Origin: Lysobacterales bacterium
Lineage (GTDB): Bacteria > Pseudomonadota > Gammaproteobacteria > Xanthomonadales > SZUA-38
Reading direction: 5' to 3'
NCBI GenBank assembly: GCA_028285525.1
Contig: JANQOZ010000050.1
Coordinates: 1 to 64,000 of the forward strand
Length of the DNA: 64,000 nt
The notes beneath the pieces are model-generated. The model searched no databases and was not told the origin of the DNA. It worked only from the letters and a program-made list of their open reading frames with translations. The translations under genes were made by a program, and so were the position numbers. Below, piece by piece: positions 6,558-15,573 of the stretch; position 1 is the first letter of the stretch, and every line of letters begins with the position of its first letter.

Positions 6558-7673
6558 ATGAAACGTTTTATCGGGGCGATCATCATCACCGCTGCAGCCG
6601 CTGGAGGCGGCTGGTGGTATTTTCAGTCTGATTCCAGCTCCGAGGGCAGCGCGGCGCCCGCGCGTGGGCGGTTTAACGCGACGCCCGTTGTCGGCGTTAC
6701 GCCCGTGGCGCTGCAGACGTTTGTGCAGAACGTTGAGGGCCTTGGCACGGCGCGGGCCAACGAATCCGTCACCATTACCGCCAAGCTCACCGATACGGTT
6801 CGTCGCATCAACTTCGAAGACGGCCAGTTGGTCGAGCAGGGAGCCGTGCTGGTCGAGCTCACCAATCGCGAGCAGGAGGCGCTGCTCGCCGAGGCTCGCG
6901 CGGCCCTGGGTGATGCCGAAGCGCAGCTGAAACGCATTAATGATCTGGGCGCTCGCGGCCTGGCCGCGCAGTCCGAAGTTGACCAGGCGGTCGCCGCGGC
7001 CGACGGCGCGAAGGCCCGCCTGAACACCGTGCTGGCGCGCCTCCAGGATCGCCTGATTCGCGCCCCGTTTTCCGGCTTGCTGGGCTTTCGCCAGGTGAGT
7101 CCCGGGAGCCTCGTGACGCCAACAACCCCCATCACCACGCTGGATGACGTTTCGGTCATCAAGCTCGATTTCACGCTGCCCGAGACGCAGCTGAGTTTTC
7201 TGCAGCCGGGGCTCTCGATCAACGCTCGCAGCGCCGCCTGGGGTGACCGACCCTTCACAGGGGAGATCTCTTCCATCGGTTCGCGCATTGACCCGGTGAC
7301 CCGAGCCGTTGAGGTTCGCGCGTTACTGGACAACAGCGAGGGCCTGATCCGGCCCGGCATGCTGATGTCGGTTGCGGTGGCCAGCAACGAACATCAGGGG
7401 CTGGCCGTCGACCAGGGTTCGCTGGTGTCCATCGGCAACGTCACCTACGTGTACGTGGTGGACGACACGGACACCGCGCATCGCCGCGAGGTGCAGCTGG
7501 GTCTGCGGACTTTCGGTGAGGCTGAAGTGGTGAATGGTCTGCGCCCAGGCGAACGGGTGGTCACCGAAGGCGTCGGCAACATGCGAGACGGCATCAAGGT
7601 CTCCGTTAAAGGGCAGGGCCAGGCGAGGCCTCCCGCTGTCGGCGCCGCGGGCGGTACCGCCTCTAGCCTCTAG
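6558..7673 (+). CDS. RND efflux periplasmic adaptor (membrane fusion protein)
   Basis: The 371-residue product has an uncleaved or cleaved N-terminal membrane segment (residues 4-22, no lipobox Cys), then a lipoyl-like half motif (SVTITAKLTDTVRRINFEDGQLVEQGAVLVEL), an alpha-helical hairpin (about 95-150), the second lipoyl half (RLIRAPFSGLLGFRQVSPGSLV), a beta-barrel and a membrane-proximal domain. This is the standard order of HlyD/AcrA-type adaptors that join an inner-membrane RND pump to an outer-membrane channel. The pump gene follows 20 bp downstream, so they form an operon. No TolC-like channel gene is nearby, so an outer-membrane factor encoded elsewhere must be used. Confidence 0.93.
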   Translation: MKRFIGAIIITAAAAGGGWWYFQSDSSSEGSAAPARGRFNATPVVGVTPVALQTFVQNVEGLGTARANESVTITAKLTDTVRRINFEDGQLVEQGAVLVELTNREQEALLAEARAALGDAEAQLKRINDLGARGLAAQSEVDQAVAAADGAKARLNTVLARLQDRLIRAPFSGLLGFRQVSPGSLVTPTTPITTLDDVSVIKLDFTLPETQLSFLQPGLSINARSAAWGDRPFTGEISSIGSRIDPVTRAVEVRALLDNSEGLIRPGMLMSVAVASNEHQGLAVDQGSLVSIGNVTYVYVVDDTDTAHRREVQLGLRTFGEAEVVNGLRPGERVVTEGVGNMRDGIKVSVKGQGQARPPAVGAAGGTASSL

Positions 7674-7693
7674 GGCCCAGGAGACCCAAGACC

Positions 7694-10600
7694 ATGTGGT
7701 TATCCGATACGTCGGTCAAGCGACCGGTTTTTGCGACCGTCCTGTGCGCGCTCCTGCTGGCCTTTGGCGTCCTGTCCTTCCAACAGCTTCCGCTGCGAGA
7801 ATACCCGGACGTAGCCGCGCCCATCGTGTCGGTTTCGACCGGCTACCCTGGCGCGTCTGCCGAAGTTGTTGAGAAGCGCGTCACCCAGCTCGTAGAGAGC
7901 GAGATCAGCGGTATCGAGGGCATCAAGGCCATCACCTCGCGCTCTCGCGACGAGTTCTCGAGCATCAATATCGAGTTTGAGCTCGGCCGGGAAATCGAGC
8001 AGGCCACCAACGACGTGCGAGACCGTGTGTCGCGAATCGTGCGGCGCCTGCCCGACGACGTAGATCCTCCGCGGGTAGAGCGGCAGAACTCTGACGCACG
8101 ACCCATCATGTATGTCACGGTCAACAGCTCCGAGTTCGGCCTGATGGAGCTGACCGACTACGTTGAGCGCTACGTGATCGATCGGTTTTCGAGCATCACC
8201 GGGGTTTCCCAGATCAACCTGAACGGGGGCGGACGCCCCTCCATGCGCATCTGGATCGATCGCCAGGCGCTCGCCGCCCGTGGCCTGGCGGTCACCGACG
8301 TGGAGGAAGCGCTGCAGGCCGAAAACGTCGAGCTGCCGGCCGGCCGTATCGAGACTCGCGATCTGGAGTTTACGGTCCGCATGGGGCGCAACTACGTGAC
8401 CCCAGATGATTTTCGACGGCTGGTGCTGGCGACCGGGGCTGACGGCCACAACATCCGGCTGGGTGAGGTTGCCCGGGTGGAGGTGGGTCCGCGGGAGCAG
8501 CGGCGCTTTTTCCGCACCAATGGCCAGGACGCGGTCGGCATGGGCATCATCAAACAGTCCACGGCCAACACCGTTGAGGTGCTCACGGCGGTGACCGAGA
8601 TGATGGGCCGCGTGGAGGAGGATCTCCCGGACCATATGTCCATCGCGCGCAGCCAGGACGATTCGGTTTTCATTCGGGCGGCCATCCGCTCGGTCTTCCT
8701 CACCATCGGTGCCACCGTGGGTCTGGTCGGTCTGGTGATACTGCTGTTCCTCGGCAACCTGCGAGCGACGCTGATCCCGGTGCTGACCATCCCGGTCTGC
8801 CTGATTGCCGCCTGCATCGCGCTGGCGGCCTTTGACCTGTCGGTGAACCTGATCACGCTGCTGGCGCTGGTGCTTTCCATCGGGCTGGTGGTCGACGACG
8901 CGATTGTCGTGCTGGAGAACGTTCATCGGCGCATCGACTCGGGTGAGCCACCGCTTCTGGCGGCGTTTCGTGGGTCGCGTCAGGTAGGCTTCGCCGTGAT
9001 TGCCACCACCGCCGTCCTCGTCGCCGTGTTTATCCCCATCATTTTTCTCGACGACAACATCGGGCGGATCTTTTCCGAGCTCGCGGTGACCATTTCCGCA
9101 GCGGTAATCTTTTCCAGTGTGCTGGCGCTGTCGCTGGTTCCGATGCTGTGTTCGAAGATGCTTAAGCCCACGAATGACGGCAATCCGCTGTCTCGCTGGG
9201 TGGACGCCCGCTTTGACCGGCTGGCGGCAGGCTATCAGCGCGGGGTGGCGTTTGCGCTGCGGCAGTCCTGGGCTTTTGTGTTGGGTTTGCTCGGTGTGGG
9301 CGTTGGCCTCTTCTGGCTGTTCCAGACCGTACCGCAGGAGTATGCACCGCAGGAAGACCAGGGCATGTTCTACGTGCCCTTCAAGGCGCCGCAGGGTACC
9401 AGCATCAGCAAAATGGCTGGCTACATCCCCGAGCTGGAAGGGCCGATGCTCGACCTGGTGGAAAGCGGCGACGTGCTGCGTGGCGTGACGATTATTCCCG
9501 GCTTCGGCGGGACCGCAGCCAACCAGGGCGTGCTCGCCGTTGGGATGCATGAGTTTGAACCCGACAAGATGAGCACGCAGGAAGCGATGGGCCAACTGAT
9601 GGGGCAGTGGCGCAACATCGCTGATTTGCGGATGTTCACCTTTATGCGGTCTGGCCTGTCCCGCGGGGGCGGCGGCCAGCCGGTGCAGTTTGTGATCGGT
9701 GGACCGAGCTATGAGGAGCTTGCCCGCTGGCGTGACATCATGCTGGATGCGGTGGCGGAGAACCCTGGCTTCTCGCGGGTGAGCTCAGACCTCGAGGAGA
9801 CCCAGCCGCAGCTGATGGTCCGGGTTGATAAAGATCGCGCCGCCGCACTCGGCGTCAGCGTGCGCAACGTTGGCCGCACGCTGCAGGCGATGATGACCGA
9901 ACAGGCCGTGACCACGTACGTTGTCGACGGCGAAGAGTACGACGTGGTGATCCAAGCCGTAGCATCGCAGCGCGCAACGCCGTCGGACCTTTCCAACATC
10001 TATGTGCGCTCAGACGCCTCCGGTGAGCTGGTGTCGCTGAACAACCTGATCCAGGTGGAGGCCGTGGGCGGTGCCAGCAACCTCAATCGCTACAACCGTA
10101 TCCGGGCACTGACGCTGTCCGCGAGCCTCAAGGACGACTATGCGCTCGGCGAGGCGCTGGATTTCCTGGTTGAAACGGTTCGCAGCGAGCTGCCCGCGGG
10201 GGCACAGATCGACTACAAGGGGCAGTCGCTCGAATACAAAGAGGCCTCAGGTGCCATCTACTTTTCTCTGGGCATGGCGCTGCTGGTGGTGTTCCTGGTG
10301 CTCGCCGCGCAGTTCGAGAGCTTCAGCCAGCCGCTGGTGGTGATGATCACCGTGCCTCTTGCCATTATCGGCGGTCTGCTCGGCCTGCTGGCTTCAGGCC
10401 TGACGTTCAACATCTTCAGCCAGATCGGCATCATCCTGCTGGTGGGCATCGCCGCGAAAAACGGCATCCTGATTGTGGAGTTCATCAATCAGCTCCGCGA
10501 CAGCGGGCGTGACTTCGAGGAGTCGATCCTGACGGCAGCGCGCATCCGGCTGCGTCCTGTCCTGATGACCACCGTGTCGACCACCATCGGTTCAATTCCG

Positions 10601-10816
10601 CTGATCATGGCTACCGGGCCCGGGTCTGAAGGGCGCATCGTGCTCGGCGTGGTAATGTTCTCCGGCGTGGCGGTGGCAACCGTGTTCACGCTGTTTATGG
10701 TGCCGGTCTTCTACAAGCTGCTGTCACGCGGCTCAACGTCACCGGAGGCGCTGTCCAAAGAGCTGGACGGCCTTCGGGAGCAGATGCCCAATCTCACGGT
10801 GGATCGCGGGGCTTGA
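7694..10816 (+). CDS. RND-family efflux pump permease (AcrB/MexB class)
   Basis: The 1040-residue length, a first membrane helix after SDTSVKRPVFATV, two large periplasmic loops, and 12 membrane segments match HAE-1 type drug exporters. The proton-relay aspartates are visible in TM4 (GLVVDDAIVVLEN, Asp401-Asp402), and the TM10 Lys region (LLVGIAAKNGILIVEF) is conserved. The periplasmic part contains REYPDVAAPIVSVSTGYPGA and PQGTSISKM, normal for these trimers. It forms a two-gene operon with the adaptor. Likely substrates are hydrophobic toxicants or drugs; a specific substrate cannot be assigned. Confidence 0.95.
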   Translation: MWLSDTSVKRPVFATVLCALLLAFGVLSFQQLPLREYPDVAAPIVSVSTGYPGASAEVVEKRVTQLVESEISGIEGIKAITSRSRDEFSSINIEFELGREIEQATNDVRDRVSRIVRRLPDDVDPPRVERQNSDARPIMYVTVNSSEFGLMELTDYVERYVIDRFSSITGVSQINLNGGGRPSMRIWIDRQALAARGLAVTDVEEALQAENVELPAGRIETRDLEFTVRMGRNYVTPDDFRRLVLATGADGHNIRLGEVARVEVGPREQRRFFRTNGQDAVGMGIIKQSTANTVEVLTAVTEMMGRVEEDLPDHMSIARSQDDSVFIRAAIRSVFLTIGATVGLVGLVILLFLGNLRATLIPVLTIPVCLIAACIALAAFDLSVNLITLLALVLSIGLVVDDAIVVLENVHRRIDSGEPPLLAAFRGSRQVGFAVIATTAVLVAVFIPIIFLDDNIGRIFSELAVTISAAVIFSSVLALSLVPMLCSKMLKPTNDGNPLSRWVDARFDRLAAGYQRGVAFALRQSWAFVLGLLGVGVGLFWLFQTVPQEYAPQEDQGMFYVPFKAPQGTSISKMAGYIPELEGPMLDLVESGDVLRGVTIIPGFGGTAANQGVLAVGMHEFEPDKMSTQEAMGQLMGQWRNIADLRMFTFMRSGLSRGGGGQPVQFVIGGPSYEELARWRDIMLDAVAENPGFSRVSSDLEETQPQLMVRVDKDRAAALGVSVRNVGRTLQAMMTEQAVTTYVVDGEEYDVVIQAVASQRATPSDLSNIYVRSDASGELVSLNNLIQVEAVGGASNLNRYNRIRALTLSASLKDDYALGEALDFLVETVRSELPAGAQIDYKGQSLEYKEASGAIYFSLGMALLVVFLVLAAQFESFSQPLVVMITVPLAIIGGLLGLLASGLTFNIFSQIGIILLVGIAAKNGILIVEFINQLRDSGRDFEESILTAARIRLRPVLMTTVSTTIGSIPLIMATGPGSEGRIVLGVVMFSGVAVATVFTLFMVPVFYKLLSRGSTSPEALSKELDGLREQMPNLTVDRGA

Positions 10817-10913
10817 CGACCACTGCGCGCGAGGCCCGTCAACGGGTGTCGGGAAGCACCAGCGGTTCTTAAGGATTATTGAAGCGGCTGGCAGAATGGT
10901 CTGCCGGGGAGAA

Positions 10914-10940
10914 AGCCACCTGCCAAGCCGGCAGGTGGCT
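10914..10940. terminator. Strong hairpin between convergent efflux and desaturase genes
   Basis: AGCCACCTGCC (10914-10924) and GGCAGGTGGCT (10930-10940) form a perfect 11-bp stem with the 5-nt loop AAGCC. On the minus strand the stem is followed by TTTCTC, a weak U-tract, so it best serves the desaturase gene; it could also stop the efflux operon from the other side. Confidence 0.6.
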
Positions 10941-10954
10941 CGAAAAACTCTTGG

Positions 10955-12103
10955 TCAGGCGACCGGAATCGCGGCGACCATGTGAGAAAGGCGCTTGCGC
11001 TGCATCTTGAGGCTGTACTCAAGTTCCCGCATGCGCGTGCTGATCGCGGTTCGGTTCCAACGTTCCTGAAGGTCGGCGCGCTTCTTCTGCACCCGCTGGA
11101 CCTGCAGCTCCTGCCAGGCCTTCACCGTTTCCAGAAACTGCTCGTATTCCGCGTCCAGCGTGTCCCGGAAGGTCGTCTGGCCCGCTTCGATGCGGCTCAG
11201 GCGCGCCTGGGCACGCTCAAACTGTAGCTTCACCTTGGCGCGCAGAATCTGGATCTTCGGCGTGCGGCGGAAATTCCGCGCCAGGCCAAACCAGCTGCAG
11301 ACGTTGATGAACCACTTGTTGAGGTCGATCTGCCACCAGCGCACGCCGTTGCGATAGTCGCCTTCGAACATGTGGTGGAAGTTGTGATAGCCCTCGCCGC
11401 AGGTCACCAGGGCGATCAGCCAGTTGTCCCGCGCAGTGTTCTCTTCGGTGTAAGGCTGCTTGCCCCACATGTGGGCCAGCGAGTTGATCATGAACGTCAC
11501 CTGGTGATTCAGCACCAGCCGGGCAAAGCCGGCCAGCAGCAGGCAGCCCCAGAGATCGCCCGAGATCCACCCGATGAGCGCCGGCACGCCGAGGTTGGCG
11601 GTCCAGGTCAGCAGCCAGTAGTTGCGGTGCTGCCACATGACGATCGGGTCGCGCTTGAGGTCAGGAACCTTGTCGAAACCGATCCGGGCCGGCTCGTAGT
11701 CGCGGATCATCCAGCCCATGTGGGCGTACCAGAAGCCGCGCTTGATTGAATGCGGGTCCTTCTCCTCCTCGTCGACATGACGGTGGTGAACCCGATGCCG
11801 AGCAGACCACTGAAGGATGCTGTGCTGGAGAGCGAACGCACCGCCGATCGCATAAAACAGTTTCAGCAGCCAGTGCGCTTCATAGGTGCGATGAGACCAG
11901 AGCCGGTGGTAGCCGGAGCCGATGGCGATACCGCAGTAAACCCAAAGCAGAAAGGCGCTGACCCAGGCGGTGGCGGAAAAGTCGTTAAACCACGCGTAGA
12001 CCGGCACCACGGTGATGGTGACCAGGGTGGTCACACCAAACATGATGGTGGTGGCCCACTCGATGGGCGCCGCTGTTGTCTCAGAAGAACTCACAATACA
12101 CAA
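10955..12103 (-). CDS. Membrane acyl-CoA / fatty acid desaturase
   Basis: The 382-residue protein carries the three histidine boxes of stearoyl-CoA-type desaturases: HRLWSH (66-71), HRVHH (103-107) and a later HNFHH, with membrane helices before and between them. These residues bind the di-iron centre that introduces a cis double bond, usually at delta-9, using O2. The last 95 or so residues form a charged, probably coiled-coil extension (Gln/Arg/Glu-rich), as in some gammaproteobacterial DesB-like enzymes. It is transcribed singly, divergent from the TPR glycosyltransferase gene. Likely role: membrane fluidity adjustment. Confidence 0.92.
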   Translation of the reverse strand: MCIVSSSETTAAPIEWATTIMFGVTTLVTITVVPVYAWFNDFSATAWVSAFLLWVYCGIAIGSGYHRLWSHRTYEAHWLLKLFYAIGGAFALQHSILQWSARHRVHHRHVDEEEKDPHSIKRGFWYAHMGWMIRDYEPARIGFDKVPDLKRDPIVMWQHRNYWLLTWTANLGVPALIGWISGDLWGCLLLAGFARLVLNHQVTFMINSLAHMWGKQPYTEENTARDNWLIALVTCGEGYHNFHHMFEGDYRNGVRWWQIDLNKWFINVCSWFGLARNFRRTPKIQILRAKVKLQFERAQARLSRIEAGQTTFRDTLDAEYEQFLETVKAWQELQVQRVQKKRADLQERWNRTAISTRMRELEYSLKMQRKRLSHMVAAIPVA

Positions 12104-12293
12104 ACCTGATTAGTCAGCCGAAAACGACGGGTTATCATAGCATCGGAGATCGGCGGTTACGTGTTAATTCGTTACATCAGGTATCGTCAGTTCAGTCGAT
12201 CTCTTGACCCGTGTCAGAAATTCCGTTGATCGCCCGCCGTCATCCCATAAATCATTGATTAAGATAACAATACCCGGCGGAAGCCAGCAGGCC

Positions 12294-14411
12294 ATGGCGC
12301 CGGACGAAGCGCTAAAGGCCGCGCTTCGCTGGCACCAGGGGGGCCAAACGGCGGCCGCTCGAGCAGCCTACGACGCGATTTTGGCGGCCTTCCCCGAGCA
12401 GTCCGAGGTGCTTCGGTTGTCAGCGGTGCTGTACCTGCAGCTCGGTGAACCGGGCGCCGCGGCGAGGCAGCTTGACCGGGCGCTGGGGCTGCAGCCAGAA
12501 CTTTCCGGGGCGCCGGAGATTGAGCTCAAGCTGCTGCTGGCGCGGGCAAACCGTGACAGCGGTGATGTCGAAGCGGCGCTTGAAACGTTGACCGAAACAG
12601 CGGGTCGCTACCCGAATGTAGCCCAGGTGCACGAGCAGCTGGGTGCCGCGCATCACCTGGCCGGTCAGCTCGAGACGGCCGCAAGCGCCTACCGCCGAGC
12701 GATTGCGTTGGAACCTGATGCCGCCCCGCTGAGGGCCAATCTGGCCGCCGTGCTCGCCCAGGCGGGAGACGCTGAGGGTGCGCTTGAGCACGCGGATGCT
12801 GCGCTGACGCTGATGCCGAGCCTCGGCCCGGCCTTCAAAGTGCGTGGCACGGCGCTGGCAAACCTCGGGCATTTGGAGGAAGGCCGGGTGGCGCTGGAGC
12901 GCGCGGTAGTCCTGGCGCCCGAGCCGGACAGCTGGTACCAGCTCGGCGTGCTGCTCGACGAGCTGGGATTGTGGGACGAATCGCTCACCGCCCAGGCTGA
13001 GGCGCTAAAGCTTCAGTCGGATTTTGGGCCCGCGCTCAGCGAACACCTGTTTTTGCAGCGCCGGCTCTGTCAGTGGGATGGCTCAGCAGCGCTGGAGGCC
13101 CGGTTTGAACAGGTGCTGGAGACCGAAGCGCCGGGTCTCAAACCCTTTTCCTACCTCTCCCAGGTTGACGATCCAGCGCGGCACGCGCGCTGCGCCCGGC
13201 TGTGGGCGCGCCAGGTCAGGGAACGAGCTGAATTTCTGCCGCGGCGCTCCGGTTCGGCGGCGACACTTTCCTGGGATGGTTCACGGCCCCTGACGGTGGG
13301 CTACCTCTCCTCGGGTTTTCATCGGCACCCTACGGCCTGCCTGACGGCCGAGTATTTCGAATGCACCGACACGAGCCGTTTTCGCCAGGTGGCGTTTTCC
13401 GTTGGGCCTGACGACGGCAGCGGCCTCCGCCAGCGGATTCGTGGCGCCATGGCCGCGTTTCACGAACTCCAGGGTCGCCCGCTGGCCCAGGTCGCGGCGG
13501 CAATCGTGGACGAACAGGTGGATATTCTGGTCGATCTGCGAGGCTACGGCGGCGGCGCCGTGACCGAGGTGCTGGCGACGCGCCCGGCGCCGCTGCAGGT
13601 GAGCTGGCTGGCCTATCCGGGGACGATGGGCGCGGACTTTATGGACTACGTGGTGCTCGACCCGTTTGTGGCCACCGACGAGGTCCTGGCCAACGTGGAC
13701 GAGGCGCCCCTGATTTTGCCGGGGAGCTACCAGCCCAGCGACAGCACGCGCCGCTTCGAAGACCGGGTGCCGACCCGGGAGGCGTGCGGGCTGCCGGCGC
13801 AGGGCACCGTGTTTGTCAGCTTCAATAATTCCTACAAGTTTTCGCCGACGGTTTTCGGCGCGTGGATGAGCGTGCTGCAGGCGGTTCCGGACAGCGTCCT
13901 GTGGCTGCTGGCGGGCAAGGCCGGCAGCAGCACCGATGAGAACCTGCGCCGTGAAGCAAGCCGGCACGGCGTCGATCCGAGCCGGCTGGTGATGAGCCCC
14001 AAGCTGCCGCACCTGGACTACCTGGCGCGGCTGTCGCTGTCCGACCTTTTTCTGGATACCCTGCCGTATAACGCGCATACCACGGCTTCCGACGCGCTGT
14101 GGGCCGGCTGCCCGGTGCTGACGTGTGCGGGGCGGTCGTTTGCGGCGCGGGTTGCCGGCAGCCTGCTGACCAGCGCCGGGCTGAGCGAGCTGGTGGTCGG
14201 CAGTTTGGAGGACTATCAGCAGCTGGCGATCAGCCTCGGCAACAGCCCGCAGCAGCTGCAGGCCTTGAGGGCAAAAACGAAAGCCGCCCGCCGCAGTCGA
14301 CTGTTCGATACGGCGCGGTTCTGCCGCGATCTGGAGCGGGGTTTTGCCGAGATCGCTAGCCGTGCGGCAGCCGGTCTGAAGCCGGCGCCACTGGATCTGC
14401 GTCAGCCGTGA
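12294..14411 (+). CDS. TPR protein with O-GlcNAc-transferase/SPINDLY-like GT41 domain
   Basis: The 705-residue product has about seven TPR units over residues 1-265 (for example AQVHEQLGAAHHLAGQLETAASAYRRAIALEP) and then a GT41 catalytic region: RPLTVGYLSSGFHRHPT (from 331, with the His characteristic of the family), QVSWLAYPGTMGADFMDYVVLD, FVSFNNSYKFSP, and LFLDTLPYNAHTTASDALWAGCPVLTCAG. The family transfers GlcNAc or another sugar to Ser/Thr or Asn of proteins; bacterial substrates are usually unknown. I start at ATG 12294, where the TPR region begins. Its 3' end overlaps the convergent hemY by 56 bp. Confidence 0.88.
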   Translation: MAPDEALKAALRWHQGGQTAAARAAYDAILAAFPEQSEVLRLSAVLYLQLGEPGAAARQLDRALGLQPELSGAPEIELKLLLARANRDSGDVEAALETLTETAGRYPNVAQVHEQLGAAHHLAGQLETAASAYRRAIALEPDAAPLRANLAAVLAQAGDAEGALEHADAALTLMPSLGPAFKVRGTALANLGHLEEGRVALERAVVLAPEPDSWYQLGVLLDELGLWDESLTAQAEALKLQSDFGPALSEHLFLQRRLCQWDGSAALEARFEQVLETEAPGLKPFSYLSQVDDPARHARCARLWARQVRERAEFLPRRSGSAATLSWDGSRPLTVGYLSSGFHRHPTACLTAEYFECTDTSRFRQVAFSVGPDDGSGLRQRIRGAMAAFHELQGRPLAQVAAAIVDEQVDILVDLRGYGGGAVTEVLATRPAPLQVSWLAYPGTMGADFMDYVVLDPFVATDEVLANVDEAPLILPGSYQPSDSTRRFEDRVPTREACGLPAQGTVFVSFNNSYKFSPTVFGAWMSVLQAVPDSVLWLLAGKAGSSTDENLRREASRHGVDPSRLVMSPKLPHLDYLARLSLSDLFLDTLPYNAHTTASDALWAGCPVLTCAGRSFAARVAGSLLTSAGLSELVVGSLEDYQQLAISLGNSPQQLQALRAKTKAARRSRLFDTARFCRDLERGFAEIASRAAAGLKPAPLDLRQP

Positions 14412-15573
14412 GCAGTGCAGGGCCCAGCGGCAGCGCAGACTTCTGGCTGGCCTGGCGATAGCACGCCAGCGCGCCTTCTGTATCGCCCTGGTGAGCCTTG
14501 AGTTCCGCAAGCTCGGCCCAGGCGTCGGCACTCGGACTTAAGTTGACGCTGGTCTCGAGATGTTCCTTGGCTTTGGCATACCGCTCACCCAACACCAGCT
14601 GACGCCCTAGGTGTCGGTGCAGACCGGCGCTGTCCGGGTGTTTGGTCAGCCACTTTTCGAGCTGAGTCGTCAGCTTCGAGTCTTCGCCGGCGGCGATCAC
14701 AAAATGATCGAGCAGATCGTCCGACCACTGCCGGCCGAGCGCGGCCCGCAGGTCCTTCTCGGCCATGTCGGACGCCCCCAGCGCCGCCGCGTTCGCGGCA
14801 TAGGCTTTCAGGAACACCGCCTCCTGGCGCTGGCCGCGACTCAAGTTTTTCCAGGCGGTGGTCAGCTCGGCTGAGTCCTGGGCACCTTCGAGCGCTGCGA
14901 GCAGGGCCTTGTGTTCGAGCCGGCTCTGCTGCTCCTGATCGATGATCTTGGCCTTGGTCAGCGCCGGCGCAATCGCCGCCAGCTCCGACCACCGTTCGAG
15001 CTGTTCCAGTGCCCGCGCCTTGAGCTCCAGCACCCGCGGACGGGTTTCCCGCGCCCGGCCGAGTTCGTTCAGCGTCGCCAGCGCCTCGTCAGGATGGTTG
15101 GCCGAGAGCTGCAGGGACGCGCGCGTGATCAGCACGGAGTCGTGGGCTTTACTCGTCTGATCGGCATGCTGCAGATATTCGTCGGCGCGTCCTTCGTGAC
15201 CGGTACCCGCCGCCGCCTGGGCGGCGCCGATGTAGCTGAGGGCCGACTGATCTCCCTTGCGGGCCGCCTTGGAAAGCGCCTTTTCCGCTTTCTGCCAGTT
15301 GCCCTCAGACAGGGCCAGCATGCCGATTTCCAGCTGGGCCGCGGCACGTCGCTGGAAAAACCCGCGTACGGCGTTGCCCGGCAGGTACCACAGCCAGACC
15401 GCCAGGCGGATCAGAACATACAGCGAGGCCAGCGACGCGAGCAGGACAAACACGTTCATCTCGATCGCCCAGCCGTCAGCGCGGATCAGCACGTAGCCGC
15501 GCAGGATCGGCAGAGCCCACACGGCCAGCAGGGCGAGGCCCACCGCCAGCACCAGGGAAAGCATGATCTTCAT
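14356..15573 (-). CDS. hemY: HemY-family TPR membrane protein of heme synthesis
   Basis: The 405-residue protein has two N-terminal membrane helices (about 5-25 and 40-62) with the conserved ADGWAIEMN segment between, then a cytoplasmic TPR-rich domain (NWQKAEKALSKAARKG, DEALATLNELG, HPDSAGLHRHLGRQL). This matches proteobacterial HemY, the last gene of the hemCDXY cluster; it is not the Bacillus protoporphyrinogen oxidase that shares the name. The exact biochemical role in late heme synthesis is not settled. It overlaps the hemX stop by 4 bp. Confidence 0.9.
   Translation of the reverse strand: MKIMLSLVLAVGLALLAVWALPILRGYVLIRADGWAIEMNVFVLLASLASLYVLIRLAVWLWYLPGNAVRGFFQRRAAAQLEIGMLALSEGNWQKAEKALSKAARKGDQSALSYIGAAQAAAGTGHEGRADEYLQHADQTSKAHDSVLITRASLQLSANHPDEALATLNELGRARETRPRVLELKARALEQLERWSELAAIAPALTKAKIIDQEQQSRLEHKALLAALEGAQDSAELTTAWKNLSRGQRQEAVFLKAYAANAAALGASDMAEKDLRAALGRQWSDDLLDHFVIAAGEDSKLTTQLEKWLTKHPDSAGLHRHLGRQLVLGERYAKAKEHLETSVNLSPSADAWAELAELKAHQGDTEGALACYRQASQKSALPLGPALLTADADPVAPASDRLPHG

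Noticed and set aside
7700-9595. A 631-residue minus-strand frame inside the efflux pump gene
   Set aside because: Its translation is His/Arg/Gln-rich without a motif and lies antisense to a clear RND pump.
12204-12293. Thirty extra N-terminal residues of the TPR/GT41 protein
   Set aside because: They lack TPR pattern and a ribosome-binding site; ATG 12294 starts the first TPR.
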